Of a stretch of DNA of 64,000 bases, positions 44,488 to 58,700 are shown one piece after another. How positions within the stretch are numbered: position 1 is the stretch's first letter; each line of letters opens with the position of its first letter. The stretch spans positions 10,048,435 to 10,112,434 of the forward strand of contig JACAXG010000007.1 in the NCBI GenBank assembly GCA_018881555.1, in the 5' to 3' direction. Source of the DNA: Amblyornis subalaris. Its lineage: Eukaryota; Chordata; Aves; Passeriformes; Ptilonorhynchidae. Under the pieces are notes generated by a model, which worked only from the letters and a program-made list of their open reading frames with translations, ran no database searches and was not told the origin of the DNA. The position numbers were made by a program, and so were the translations under genes.

Positions 44488-46911
44488 CAACACACACTAG
44501 TATTACAAGTGTTTATAAGAGCCACCTAGGACCGTGGATAGGAAGTAGGATCCGAGGGACATAGCACAATCGTAAAATAATTGTTCCTGTTGTTCCTCTC
44601 AGTCAAGTTGGTATGGCTTCAGTCAGTGCTTCCAAGAACACAGTTTGCTCCTGTATCTCAGGTGTACCCACAACAACTTGGATATGAAGTCAAGAATAGA
44701 CTCCTCAAGCTCAAAATATGGAAAACGAGTTCCTGGAAACTGTAGGGTTGCTTGTGTTTCTGAATCAGGAGAATAATTATTCAAAAGCTCCTTTGTCCCT
44801 TTCCAAATGAGTTTTTACAACAGTTACTCAACTTCCCAGTGTTTAATCAAAGGCTAATTTTGGCCTTGAAGTTCTGCAAGAATACTCAACTCCATACACC
44901 ATTCTATGCATTCATCTACCGGTGTAAATCATCTGAGTCAACTCCAGCAATATTCGCCTCAGTCTTATTCTACCAGTCTTTTACAATAATTCTACCTCTA
45001 CATTTCCTCTGACTTCCTAGAAGCCAAAGCTGTACACAGCACTCAAAGGATGGGAAGTCAGCAAAGAGAAAAGGCTAAATAAAGAGGGAAATAAAACATT
45101 TCCACAAGAAAATACAATAAATATGCAATAGACCAGTTATCAAAAACATCATTTCCTGCAATAGGAAAACATATTAAGACTATTTCAGATGAAGAATACA
45201 CATCAATCCAATCCGTGAGAACTTGCTTCAACATTCTTACATATTCAGGATTGATTAAATGTAGTATTTTCTGTAGTTCTGAAATTGTTCTGAAAGGGAA
45301 GTGATTGAAAATTTGGCTGCACAGCATTTACTTCTGAAACCTATCTCATCTATAGCATACTTCCTTGGAAAATGCATGAACTGAGTTACAATGTTGGACA
45401 GGAGCAAGCATTCTCATTTTCCTTATATTTACATACAGATGGCAGTTTTCCAAAGAGAAAATTATAAGCTGCTGGTACACTGTCAAAGGTCAAACAATTT
45501 GTGTTTAGTACAAACATTTCTAACAGAGTTACATTGCTGTATTGAAAATACTTAAGCAGACACTGGGCAATCTTTCATCTATTTAATAGTGCTGGGAGTG
45601 GTTTTTCACAGCTTGGGCACTCATATTTTTTTTGTGGTTTCTCCACAAGCATCACTGTTTCCATGGAACCACTGCTCATCGAGCATGGATGCTCATAGAA
45701 AAACCACACCAAAAAAATTACTTCTCAAACAGAGTATAATTCTCATCTCAAATTTGAAGCAGAACTGATTTATTGTGCAAATACACAAAGCTGCTTTTCC
45801 TAAGGAGTTTATGATTTCCAACTGCCAATAATACCCTGAAAATCACAAAATGCTGTTTCATTTACTGTTGTAACCAAGAAATCTGTACTTGTTCTAACAG
45901 GTAAGACTACTGTGCAAAATTTCTGCAGTCTCTATATCTTTTTCCGTTGGTTCAGATTTCCTGACAAAGAAAAGGTACTGAGAAATTTGTTCTTAGAAGG
46001 TTTGCTAGAACAGTTTCCTATAACCTGTTCTTATATTGCCAGAACAGTCCCTGCATCTTCTGCATAAAACAGAGAAAGCCTTATGGCAATTATTGAGATC
46101 TTCTCCAGTGCCTGCCAAAAAAAATTTCTCCACTCATCCTAGAAAGTATAAATCCACCTCTTAAAAAGAGATTATGGACAGTGCTATAATGACTTGTGTA
46201 CATACATCTGGACTTTGAAGATCATTCTGACTCAGCACAGCACCCCCTTTTTTTATGTAATCTAGACAAAGTTATTAGGCCAAATATGTATATTGAAAAG
46301 TATTTTCAGGAACTACTTAAATTTTTCTCCTCTGCATTTCACTAGCAATTCAGATCAATTTGATGTGAAGTTTGTAAGTAAATTAACTCCAGGCCTGAAA
46401 AGAATCTATCAAAAGGTGAAACTGTTGTTTCAGAATATGGGTCTCGAAAAACATTGCTCTGTTTTTATTGAAATGAAATGGCCAGCAGTGTAGATTTTAA
46501 AAAAAAAAAGGAGTCCTTCAAGGGTACTGATGGCTTACAGTATTTCTATCTATTTTCTTCATCTCACACTGGTCATGTTGTTCAATTTCTGAGCACTGAG
46601 TCCCAACGCAAGGTCTGAGGGAGTGAGTTTTAACTCTGTGAGAATCTTTAACGATCTTGGCTGTCTTCTGAAATTTAGTTGTCCTTTCTGAGCTCAAAAA
46701 GGCCCTGTTTATGTTCAGAATTCCACAATATGGCTTTGAAGCTCTGTCAAGCATTTTTTGAGCAGCTCAGCCCAAGTATAAGCTCATCAAATCTGTTGAT
46801 GGCTCAATGACTTCCTCTACAAACACTTCTGCTGCTGCACCTGGCACTAGCTGAAGATTTCAAGAGCTCTGGTAAGACTGATGCTAGCAACTTCTGGGAG
46901 AAATTTCATAC

Positions 46912-46985
46912 AATCATAGAATCGTTGAGGTTGGAAAAGACCTCTAGGATCATCAAGTCCAACAGTTAACCCAGCACTGACAAGA
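46912..46985 (-). mobile_element. CR1 LINE 3' terminus, minus strand (part of a split copy)
   Basis: The plus strand reads aatcatagaatcgttgaggt, then tggaaaagacctctaggatc and gttaacccagcactgac. This is the reverse complement of a CR1 3' UTR ending in the GATTCTATGATT signature. It adjoins an oppositely oriented CR1 ORF2 piece about 20 bp away. Confidence 0.88.
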
Positions 46986-47003
46986 CACAACGAAAGTCCA
47001 CTG

Positions 47004-47275
47004 AATGTGGCTTGGGCTGCAGTGATCATGCACTGGTGGAATTTGCGGTTCTGAGGGATAGGAGTCAGGTGAAGAGTAAAGTCAGGATCCTGAATTTTTG
47101 GAAAGCAAACTTCCAGTTCTTCAAGGAGTTAGTCAATAGGACTCCCTGGGTAACTGCCCTCAGGGACAAAGGAGCAGAACAGAGCTGGCACACCTTTAAG
47201 GACATTTTTCATAGAGCACAAGAGCTGGCAAACCCCCTATACCCCAATCTCTACAACATGCGTGACATGATTGCA
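47004..47275 (+). mobile_element. CR1 LINE ORF2 fragment, endonuclease C-terminus, plus strand
   Basis: The plus-strand frame contains LGCSDHALVEF, the SDH motif of the APE-type endonuclease of CR1 ORF2. It is followed by VRILNFWKANFQFFKELVNR and then SWHTFKDIFHRAQELA, which align by eye with the CR1 linker after the endonuclease. The frame is open for about 90 codons but is only a fragment of the ORF2 protein, with no reverse transcriptase; it is not a host gene. Confidence 0.8.
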
Positions 47276-50200
47276 GTGGTAGAATAAGGCTGTATAAGTT
47301 TGTACAAACATAGACTAAGAGAAGCTNAAATCACATCTCTCCACTGAATATAGACTTGCGTCCCTAAGCTTTTCCAGCTACAGGATTTAAAGGCGCATTC
47401 ATCCTTGCCCGCCCAAAATGCCTGCAGCGGTTAAAAAAAATGCATAACCACCACTTTCACAGCTCACCAAAGGACTGAGGCACATTCTTCACTCCTCCAG
47501 ATCATTTATGCAGAGATGAGAAAAGAGTAACAGTCTCCCTCATAAAATCTTGAGGAGAACAAGTGGAACAAGCGTCAGCTCACAGGTACAGCCAGCTTGT
47601 CACATTGCTCCTGAGGCAACACAACACACCATGTCACTACATTCTCCTTGCTCGAGGCATAAGTATAGCCAAACTTCATGATAATTGGTTTTTTTTGAAA
47701 GCAGAACTACTGCTGTCAACATTGAAATGAAGTTTCATATGAAATTTAAAAAAACAAAAAAAGAAAAAAAGAAAAAGCTTTAGCACACAATTAACTGTAT
47801 CACATGCATACACCAAAATGGTAGAGACATAGTAAAACTTCAAGGATTTGGGAGATCATCCTTCACAATTGGGAATTTAAAAGAGAATAAGGTTCTGTTC
47901 TCAGCTTCACCCAAGTGATTTCAGTGAATTCAAATGGATTACAGGAGTAGAATAGAGCTGCAGCCTGGTTAAGCACTCCTCTCTGCACTAACTCGGAGGC
48001 ATCTTCTGCTTTTCTGCTTATGAATTTTGCTACAGAAATTTTTTAAATTAGCTGAATGGACTATTTAATTGTGTAAACAGTAACAGTATCAAATGACCTA
48101 CACTCCTTAACCACTGGAAAACGGCAAATAGTAAATTTTGCAGTCAAATATATGACTGACAGTGCATTTCTCATGAATATTCAATCTTTCAGCTTCAAAA
48201 CTGCTTTTCATGGTTATTTATGCATGAAAATTGACACAAATTAGTATTAAATACTTTTCAAATCACAGTGTGGATGTGAAATGAAGCACTGCCTGTTAAG
48301 AAAAAATTGCTGATAGCAGATTCCGGTACACTGCCAGGCTTAATCCATCTTTCACCCATTTTCTGTCAAAGAGAAAACTTCTTTAAAGAAACTGGTGTTT
48401 AATTACTCTTGCCCCTGCACTTAAAAACATCCTTAAGTACGCTGCCCTCGAGCTCTGAGGGCTTATAGTCCCTGCTGATGGAATTATCCAGCTGCTCAAC
48501 TCCATCATTCGGCTGAAGAAATAATCTTTTTTACAGCAAGGCTAAGCATTTTCCGTGCAGGTTTAAGGCAGAAGATGCCACGAGGTCATCAATCTCAGCA
48601 GGCTGGGCCAGACCTTGCAGCTTCCTGACTGTTTTTTCAGCTGCACAGATGGGCAGAGGAGCCAGGAGTGCTGAACCCCTGCTAGTGGCTGCTCAGCAGC
48701 AGGGAAGGGGTGGGGAGGGGTGGATTTGCAGAAGAGATGGCTTTGAGGAAGAGTGCTCGGCAGCCTGAAAGAAAGCAGTGGCATCGTTCTCTGTTCACGG
48801 AATAGGCACTCATGGAACAGCAGAAGAAAAGCAGAGCAGTACAGAAAACACAGTGCACGTTTAGTGACGTATTACAAATAAAAATGAAGAACGTGAACTC
48901 GATTACAGGCCAATCCCAAAGAAATCAGCAGCTGGTAACAACAATTTCTGTGGAGTTCTTGCAATAATAGACAGCACACAATGGTTTAATTACAGAGGCT
49001 TTGCGCGAGTTCTTTTGAACAAGCATGCAGCTGTGTCAAAGAAACCAGTTTTTGCAGTGCTATTTAAGACATATTCAATTCTTTTTGGGCTTATTTGGGG
49101 ATACCTTTAAATGTTATCTTGTAAAATGTAAATCAATGAACATAAAATCAGTTCTGACTACAACACCAGGGGATGTTCACCCCTACACTCAAATGTCTCA
49201 CCCCACAGTCACAGGAAACAGAAGCACAGCGTGGGCCAAATCTGGAGCACAAATAGGTGCTAATGATTTCATTAACACACAGAAGGGAGAGGTTTACTGT
49301 CACATATGCAGAGGAGACGTGCTCCAGATCACATGAAAACACAAGGAAAGTGTATTGCTCATTTCAGTATGGGTGTGCTCACCCAGCATTTTGGACAAAA
49401 CACAAATTAGAATCTTACTAGACAAGGCTGTGAAAATATTAATGATATAATTACCTACTTTCATTTCTTTAATGCTCTTCAGATAATGCTTTTTCCACAT
49501 TCTGATCCAAATATTGAACCCTTCAAAGTGTGAACGAGGCCAAGAGGGAAGTGCTGAAGTGAACTGGTAAGTATGTGTATACACAGACACGCATAAGTGT
49601 ACATGCACACGTATTCACAGAAAGTTAGATAAAAATGAATAATGCCTGGAAATTCCTCTGTCATCTAAGTACAGAGTTTAAATTCAAAGGAAAACTTGCA
49701 CACAAGTCATTTCCATTTCTCATTTTCCTGATCCTATGGATAATGAATGACTGGAGTTAGACCAAGCATGCACTGGGCTCGGTTGCTATTGTGCACAAGA
49801 AAGTGTTCCACAATATGAAAAATAACAAAGTACATATTGAAGTTTTAATAAAGCATCAAACAAATTAAGAAAAATGGCTGCCTCAACCCTGAATGTAGAA
49901 TAGTGTCTAAGGAAAACATACGCTCATCCACTGATTTAATGGGCTTATCTATAAATCACTTCTTGTTGATGTCAAAAATATATTCTGCTTTCACATAATA
50001 GCTCCATGTACTTAAATAAAGGATGACAGACCAAAGTCCGCTACAACAGTTTCCCAAGAAACTTCCAGACTTCTGAGTTATCAAACTACTACAAAGTGAT
50101 AATTTTAGTCTTTTGGAAGAAGTTGTGCCCAAACTGAAGCCATTTCCTACTTTTCTACTTTTATACCCCTTGCAGAGCAACTGAACAAAGTAATAAGCAT

Positions 50201-50556
50201 TTCTGTGAGTCGTGTCTGAGTTAATCAGAGACGCAGAAATGCATGTAACACGCAGAACCTCTTACATGTCATCCTGAGGTAAGCAGTGACTTGTGCCCTA
50301 GCCTGCTACAACCTTTAAAAAAACCCTCTCATTTATGAAACACACCCCTCCCACCCCTCATCAAATTAAAAAAGAGACATTCATNACAACAGAACCGTGG
50401 TCGCTGGCTGCAGAAAGCGATTCAGATGAACCATGGAGGATGTTGTTTTCCACCTCCTCATGCTGTACTTACTGTGGTTTCCAGCTAAAGCTTTTGCTGA
50501 GAGGCAGTAATGGTTTGTTGACATTTTGGTTTGCAGGGACTTTGCAGTGGGACTTA

Positions 50557-50811
<255 letters not shown>

Positions 50812-53800
50812 TTATCCAATCATGCTATAGCACAGCGCCTGCAGANACAGATCTGCCTTTCGCTCTCGGCGGGTGCTTTTCTGCCTGAGCACACAAGTTT
50901 CATGACAACATAGCAGGTCTGAGAGAAAAAAAAAATCAACTCAAACAGTTTCCTTTACCCCAGAGTGGATGAAAGACAATGCTATTAAATACAGAAACCC
51001 AAGTGAGACCCGCGGCTGGCTACTGTGTCATAACACAACTTTGTAATTAAAATTTACCAATTAATTTTGTCTTTTTCAAGTTTTCATTTGTATTCATTAC
51101 CTAGGTTTATGCTGCTTTGTCTTGTAAATGAATGCTGGTCTCTGTATTCAATAAGGATATGCAAATTGCTTTTCCTTTATCATTCCAGCTACCAGAGATC
51201 CATGCATATTTTCACAAGCTGAACTGCCAGAAGCCACAAAAGGAACTTGGGTCCTTGTGAAGACATATCCACCTCTTATTCAAGGGTATGAATAGAATTT
51301 TTTGAGATCATTCAACTCTAACAATGCTTGCTTTAGGGCCTGTTGGCTCACTTCCACCAAATCTCAATGAAGCNAGCAGTCCATCACAGGGATCTTGAGA
51401 ATCTCATAAGATTTCCATTTGCCATGATCAGAAATGGTGATTTCTAAATAGGCCTGTTGAGACACAGAAGCACTAAGCTGTACCTTCTGCAGTGAAACTC
51501 TGAGCAAACTGTGGGCCTATTTACCTCATGCAGGGAAGAGCAGTTCAGCTGGGTCAAACAAAGCTCACCACAATTTACACTGGAGCACAAGATGAAAATC
51601 AGACTCCTTATATCCAGCACAGGATTAAGGTGGCATTTTCCCCCATACCAATACCATGTAACCACATTACCTCTGCTGTCCTTGCTCTATGATAAGTCAT
51701 AGGGCATGAAAGCAAGCACAGGGACAGGCTGGTCTTTCAGGGCCAGAAACTGGGGAAAAATATGAAAGCATCATGCTGCTTGGTTAAGTTTACTCTTAAA
51801 ATTTCATACTGAGCAACAGTTTAAAGTGCATTTGACTTGGAAGGCAAATGTCCTATCTGTGGAAATCTTAACATGCCTGGGTCTAAGGTTCCCTGTTGCT
51901 TTATTCAGCGTATGAAAAGCGTCAACACTACACAATAAATAAATCAATAAACAAAAACAAAAGAACTAAATAAAAGGCTACTTGTTTGGAAGAAATAAGC
52001 AGACCTAAGATGCAAATTATTGCTGCTTTCATCACAAGCTAAATGGCATGCAAAATATCAGGAAAAGATAGAGCAAGCAGTTGTTTGTTCGTCTGTTATT
52101 AATTCCTTTTTATTTTCAGAGGCTTCCTCCTGACATCACTGCTCTATTCTATGCTCCAGAGTGCACACACAGAAGCTGAACTAGTGACTTACTAAACTGC
52201 AAACTGTGTGAAATCAGAGATGATTATTCCCCTCTACTCCTGAGGGTTTGGGAAGGAAGCTCTTTGAAAATTTCAAAATTAGAAGNAGCAAAGATAAACA
52301 CCTGAATATAACCAATGTCCCAAGAGCCTTCTTGACTGCTGCCTCTTTTTTACCTCCTAAGCCAATTAGAGATAAGTCAAAGTGGAACCAGGGTTTGGCT
52401 GCATGTTTAGGAGTAGTTGGTTGGAGGTTAGGAATTGCAGCATATACAGCAGTAGCTGCCAGAAGCCCCAGCTAAGGCACTGAGACTTGTGCAAAGCTCC
52501 AGAAAGGACTGCAGCACAGAGAGCTATGCCTCCATCCTCTGCCTCATTTAGTCCAACACCGACCCAGATGTTGTAGTCTGAGTAATTCCACTCGTACAAG
52601 CGTCAGAAAAAAAACAAGCACANCACAATCTCTGAACATCTGCACTCAGCTTCAAAGCACCAAAAATTTACACCTGGTGCAAGGGTTTTTTTTTCAAATG
52701 CAAGATATTCACAAAGGCTGGCAATGCTACACCAACATATGGAACATCCCTAAGCTTTAATCAAGTCCAGGCTAACTTCTGGTAAAAGACCTCTGCATGA
52801 CTCTAGGTAAAGCTTCAGTTTAGCAACTCTTTGCCTTGATGTTTTAAGATCACATGAAACAGAGTTAAGGAATTCAACCTACAACTTTTCAAGACTCTCT
52901 GAAGTGAAACTGCTGAGATTTGGGTAACNCTTGATGAGAAACACATTCTCCGTTAGAATATCCATGTCCTGGATTACTAAGAACGGGGGATTTTTATTTT
53001 GTTCAAAGTCTCTACAAACCAGATTATTGCACAGAGCTGCTCTGAAATGCATTCTTGAACGTGCACACATACCTCAAAATGTGAGTAAAATTTCCAAGGA
53101 CAACAAATGCCTCCCTGGCACAGTCAGCTTGGATAAATGCTCACCAGAAAACACATGCAAGTGTCTTCCTGAACAACAAAAACATTTTACTCATACAGCA
53201 GATCTTCTCTGGGCCACCTCCTGGTTCTGATTCCCCACCAAACAGGGGGAATCCTGACCCAAATGAGTGCTTGCTCATCCTTCCAGGTTTCAGATTCCCT
53301 CCAGCAAAGATGCAGAAGGATCAGGAATTTTAGGACTAGCCAAAGATGTTTCNATATGGAAAGGATTCAAATCAGCCTTCTGTAGACACTTTCCTGGTAA
53401 CTCTACATTCTCCTCCTGCCAAACTGCAGGTTCTCTGGGGCTTCACAAAACACAAAGAGAGGGAGCCCATGGGGAAAATCTGTAACTGCCCTTGCTAAAA
53501 CTCCCACTGAGGTGGCTCTTCAGTCCTGCCCTCAGTAAGGTCCAGCTGTCATTCAATGAAAATCGTGACATTCAAATTAAAATTCATTAAATGCATGCCA
53601 CAGAAACTCCAGAGACCAGAGATGGAGACACAGCTGAATGAGCTTTGCTATCTTTTCCAACCTGATGGGCTAGTTCACACTTTCTGCCCAGAGCACTAGA
53701 GAGAATGCATTCACATTTGTAATAGCTCCTGTTTTAGTGATGCAGAAATTGCCCCTCTGAAAGATGAAAAGAGATGTTCATGTTCTCAAAACTGACTGAG

Positions 53801-54249
53801 CAAGACTATGATAGATATATTAATGAAGCCTCCATTCTGGCTAAGTCATGGTAAACTCCCAGCTTTGTGATATTCCAATCTCAGGACCTTGCTGAGGTAC
53901 CAAAACCTTTCCCTTTGTGCTTGTATTTATTAAATGCATGGATTTCAACATGTTTTAACAAGTGCTCAGCACAGTATCGGGTCATNCCACTAATATTTCC
54001 TGAGAAAGAATTTCCTTTCTAATTTGAAACACCACTTTCTGCATGATGTTATGAATACCTTAATATTTCTCAGTAACAAGAATAAGGTTCCCAAGTGTTT
54101 GAATAACTGCCTCTAATTTGCTTCCTGCATAAACACAGTGGAATACAGCTACTCTCCTGACAGATGCTATATAGAACCAAAAGAGAATTGCCACTATTTT
54201 ACAAGTGTAAGGCTTCAAAACAGCCTNTGAATTTCTCTCATTTTTAAAA

Positions 54250-54924
54250 CATGCTGTGACCCTGTGGGAAGCCTGCACTGGAGCAGGATCCTGGCAGGAC
54301 CTGCAGACCCNTGGAAAGANGAGCCCACGCTGGAGCAGGTTTGCTGGCAGGACTTGTGACCCTGTGGGAGACCCACGCTGGATCAGTCTGTTCCTGAAGG
54401 ACTGCACCCTGTGGAAAGGGACCCACGCTGGAGCAGTTTGTGAAGAACTGTAGCTCGTGGGAAGAGCTCACATTGGAGAAGTTCATGGAGGACTGTCTCC
54501 CGTGGGAGGGATCCCATGCTTGGAGCAGAGAATGACTCCTCACCCTGAGGAGGAAGCAGCAGCAGAAACAACATGTGATGAACTGGCTGTAACTCCCATT
54601 CCCTGTCTCCCTGCATCACTGTGAGAAGGAAGAGGTAGAGAATCAGGAATAAAGTTGAGTCAGAGAAGGAGAGAAGGGAAGGTACTTTAAAGATTTGTTT
54701 TACTTCTGATTAACCGACTCTGATTTTGATTGGTAATAAATACAACTAATTTCCTGAAGTTGAGTCTGTTTTGCCCACAATGGTAATCAGTTTGTGACCT
54801 CTCCCTGCCCAGAGCTCAGTTCATTCATTTTTCATTGTATTTTCTTTCTGCTTTCCAGTTGAGGAGGGGAGTGACAGAGTGGCTTTGGGGGGTACCTGGC
54901 ATCCAGCCAGGGTCAACCCACCAC
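54250..54924 (+). mobile_element. LTR retroelement (endogenous retrovirus-like) relic
   Basis: An untranslatable block matches, from memory of repetitive bird sequences, the 3' part of an abundant avian ERV-type element. It has a run of tandem cacgctggagcag units, then ggaataaagttgagtc (a poly(A) hexamer at 54648-54653), gttgagtctgttttgccc, and an end like tggcatccagccagggtcaa. It is 5'-truncated and carries Ns and indels. No intact protein-coding region is present. Family assignment needs a repeat library. Confidence 0.65.
54261..54540 (+). repeat. Six degenerate tandem repeats of about 47 bp inside the LTR relic
   Basis: Units begin at about 54261, 54308, 54361, 54407, 54454 and 54499 (spacing 45-53). 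Each has the plan c-c-t-g-t-g-g-g-a, a few bases, cccacgctggagcag, a spacer, then aggact. Confidence 0.8.
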
Positions 54925-55487
54925 TGTGCCAGAGCCTGGCCCATCTGGAAAAATGCAGAAGGAGGTAGGAATCACATCCAAATCTGTGCTCTCCCTCAGA
55001 GGTTGGCCCTTAGGTTGGAGTGCCAAGCAAGTGCTAAAAATGGTAGTTAAAAAATGACTGAAAAGGCTATGGGAATCCTGAGCTGCAAGCTCAAGAATGA
55101 GTGGAGGCACGAGGGATGACTCATGCCCTTCCCTTTCTTCCATTTTCTTTCGAATATAACTGTATAAGAATATCATCACAGTAAGAGATACCTACAGAGA
55201 ATTTTGCCAAGGGATGTGAAACAAACTATGCTGCGTCTAACTGACAGTANCATTTAAAACCTGTTCTGCAGATCCTGCATTTGCTAGCTTCAGGTCCTCT
55301 TTTTAGCTTAATTTACATTTTGACTTTGAAGTATCTCTTCCCAGGTGTCAAAGAATATTCAAGTACACTTGTGTTACCTCCTCCAGCAGGACACCCACAG
55401 GTAGTCTCTCTTGCTACAATACAAACAGATTAGCATGTCATTTGAGCATACTTATATGCTTTCATATCTGGGATAGGAACTGCAGAA

Positions 55488-55723
55488 TAGAATCACAGAG
55501 TTGGAAGCACCCATCAGGATCACTGAGTCCAACTCCTGGCCCTGCATAGGACACCCCAAGAGTCACACCGTATGCTTGAGAGTGTTGTCCAAATGCTCCT
55601 TGAACTCTGTCAGGCTTGGTGCTGTGGCCACTTCCCTGTGGAGCCTGGTCCAGTGCCCAACCACCCTCTGGGTGAGAAGCCTTTTCCTGACATCAGCCTA
55701 AACTTCCCCTGACTCAGCTTCAT
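55488..55723 (-). mobile_element. CR1 LINE 3'-end fragment, older copy, minus strand
   Basis: The plus strand reads agaatcacagagttggaagc, then atcactgagtccaactcctg, gacaccccaagagtcacacc, gagtgttgtccaaatgctcc and ctctgggtgagaagccttttcc. This is the reverse complement of a CR1 3' region. Divergence from CR1 phrases is higher than in the 44.3-kb copy, so it is probably older. Its far end may extend somewhat beyond 55723. Confidence 0.9.
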
Positions 55724-58700
55724 GTGATTTTGAGTGTGTTCCAGTTCTTTACTTTGCTCCCGACCAAACACCTACATGCTCTTGACAAAAGGCACCTCAG
55801 AACCACCTTGTTTTGTCCACAAGTTCTCAATTCTCTGCTCAACTGCACCAGGGAATCTCAGCTCAAATTAGCAGCTGCCATCACGAAAAAGCTGATTAAT
55901 GGCACCGAAAAAATTCCCAAAACATTTGAGACCATCCAATTTTCATAGGTGCCAGAAAAAGCAACTAACTTGCCTCAGCTGAAATTTATACAAGGCAGCA
56001 GTGGGTGCTGAAAATCTTAAAGGTGAGTTATGGGAAACGAGCAATGGATCATCTTCACTGTAGCACCTGGGATCCACTCCAAAAGCCACACAGATGACAG
56101 ACAGCATGGGGGGCTCATTCTAAGTGCAAATTAAACTCTAAACTGTTAGAGGATGCATATCTGAATGAAAAAAAAGAGAAGAATGGCAACAGTCAAATCA
56201 CCATCACATCTACTCTGAGGTCTCTTTGAGACAGACCTCATCTCATACGAGCAAACTTTAAGAAAAATCCCGAGTCCAAAAACAAATACCAAATATCCGG
56301 GGAGGAATAATCCAGGTCATCAAAATCCAAGCTTAGCTGTCAATGCCCTCATAGCTAAAAACACACGTAAGCAGCAGGCTAACACATGCTAGCTGATTCT
56401 ACCTGGAAAGCCAGGCCAGCCATGCTTAACAGTATCTTTTAAACAATCCTGATGCTAATTTTGATTTTTTTTTTTGTTTATTTTTTTAAAGACAAAACAA
56501 GCCTTAAGAAAATACTACCCAGAAGAATAAAAACAACAGACCGCGCTGAAAAAAAAGTGCAGAGGTTTTATTACACTATAGGTTAAGAAACCCCCAAATG
56601 TGCACTCAAAACACTAAAATTACACCCACTAATCAATGCAGATCATATTGCAAACACAAAGATAAATTCTGTTAATGAGTTGTGGAAAGGCAGCACCTTT
56701 TCCTAAAAGACTTTCTTGATCCAATTTTTTTTCGCTAAGGCAACGGAAGACTCTGTGTCAGATGTCAGAGAACATCTCTGAATGCCACCACTCTCCAGGA
56801 CAGCTGGTGGGCAAAGGAATTTTTGAAAATCTCGCTACAGAAAACATTAACTTCATCTGTTAGTGCTGACTTTTCTTCACAATCCATTTTGGATGTTCAT
56901 AACTACATAGAATAAACTTGGAACTTTTCTGTCTTGCTATCTTAATAGTATTTTCTCTTTTGACTGTCTTAGACTTTAAGCTATTTGCAGTAAGTATTCT
57001 GTTCTACATATGCACCACGGAAATTCAGGCCTAGCCAAACTTAAGACACTTGCCTGTCATCACAATATATTTCTATAACTAAATCACTGTTTTCCCTTTG
57101 ATCTGCTGAAGGACTCACACGTGAACTTGCTATAGTACCATCCTCTACATGCCTCCTTCTTTTCAGTACTGCTCTGATTGCTTTATTGTCCCCCACTAAG
57201 TCATGTGTCCCTATAGGACATCACTGTGGCCTTGGCAGCTCACATCTTAATAAATCTGTCTCACCTGAAAGCATTCCTTTTAAGTTTTCCCTTTGCTTCA
57301 AACAAAAAAACAGCAATTCATTTCCAATCCTTAAATTGAAATCTTATGAGATTTTGAAGATGTTATTACCTAGAGCTGAACACAGCTTTGGGGAAAGCCC
57401 TGGGGTTTTCTAACATATTTCCAACGGCATCCAAGAGTTTGGGCAGTTTTTAGTTGCTCACATTCTTTCTGATTTAGCTGAGGCAAAAGTGGAATAAGCA
57501 TCAAAGAAACACTGAGCAAGAAACTCAGAAGTGGACTACAAAAGCTTATCAGAACTTGCCGGGAATATTTTGGTCTGCAAATACATCTGGAAATGGATTG
57601 AAAAGTGGATTTCTTCTCAAGAGAGTCTGATTTCTGACAAGGAAGTCTCCCTGACAGTATTTTGAAATGTGTGCTTTAGCTGAACAACGAGGAATGAAGG
57701 TACCTGCTGCATATTTTCTACCCAGTACACCCCAGGACACTGGAGGCTGTTCTTATTTGTCTGAAAACCAGCTGTAATCAATCCAGATTTCAGAGCTTTC
57801 TCATAGCAGTTTAAGAGAGAGTTTCTTATCTATGTAGATGAGATGTTCTGAGATTAATCTTCTCCATGTTTTAATTTCCATGAAGACTTTAAAAATGAAA
57901 TTTCATTGCAAGTCAGCAGCACCTATGTGCAATGGTAACTCAGTGGGATGGTTTAGGTAAGATTAACTTTTAAAATATTGTCTTTCCATAAAACTTGGCA
58001 GCAGCTGTGAAATTTTTCTTAGGCGTATACTGTGCCGTACACAAATATTCCTACTCCAGACTAGAAGTGAGTAAGCTTATATTGATAGCAAGTGCACACA
58101 ATAGACAGTCTTCTGAATGATTAAAAGGAACTGATTTTTTTCATTTCTATACAGACTTGCCCCTTTCAGCTAGAAAACTCTCTGCTGGAAAGCCTTAAGT
58201 AGCCCAAGGGAAGTATTGCAATGTCCTTCTGTGAAGTTTACCTGCAGCTGCAAAAATGCTTCTCCAGCTCTTCCTGCTCCTGGGTGGGAAACTAGATCTG
58301 CTTGTCAACAGCCATGGAGGGGTGGGAAATAGTATGGACCCATACACAAACCAGTCTTTCCAACAATGACAACTCATTCATGGGGTCAAACTGGTCAACA
58401 AATGAGTACTGACTTCAAAATGAATGTACAGATTTTTTTTTTCCTTTTTTTTCTTGTTTTTAATTTTTTTTTTAAACTTCCAGCTCACCTGAGTAAACTC
58501 ACCAGTAAAACATGGTAGCAGTTGTGACTTGGGCCACATGCATTCTATTTCAGCACATGGGATTTCTAATGATTTAAAAAGTAGGACTATCCCACAATTT
58601 ACACAATGTTTGCTGCATTTGTTCAAAAATTCAGTTGCTGTTTTCAACTGATATTGAAATGTTAAAAAGTATTTTAAAGATAATCTATTGCTATCCATGA

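Noticed and set aside
44911..44960. Phrase like ccggtgtaaatcatctgagt, resembling an ancient amniote repeat
   Set aside because: The match is short and from memory only; too little to call an element.
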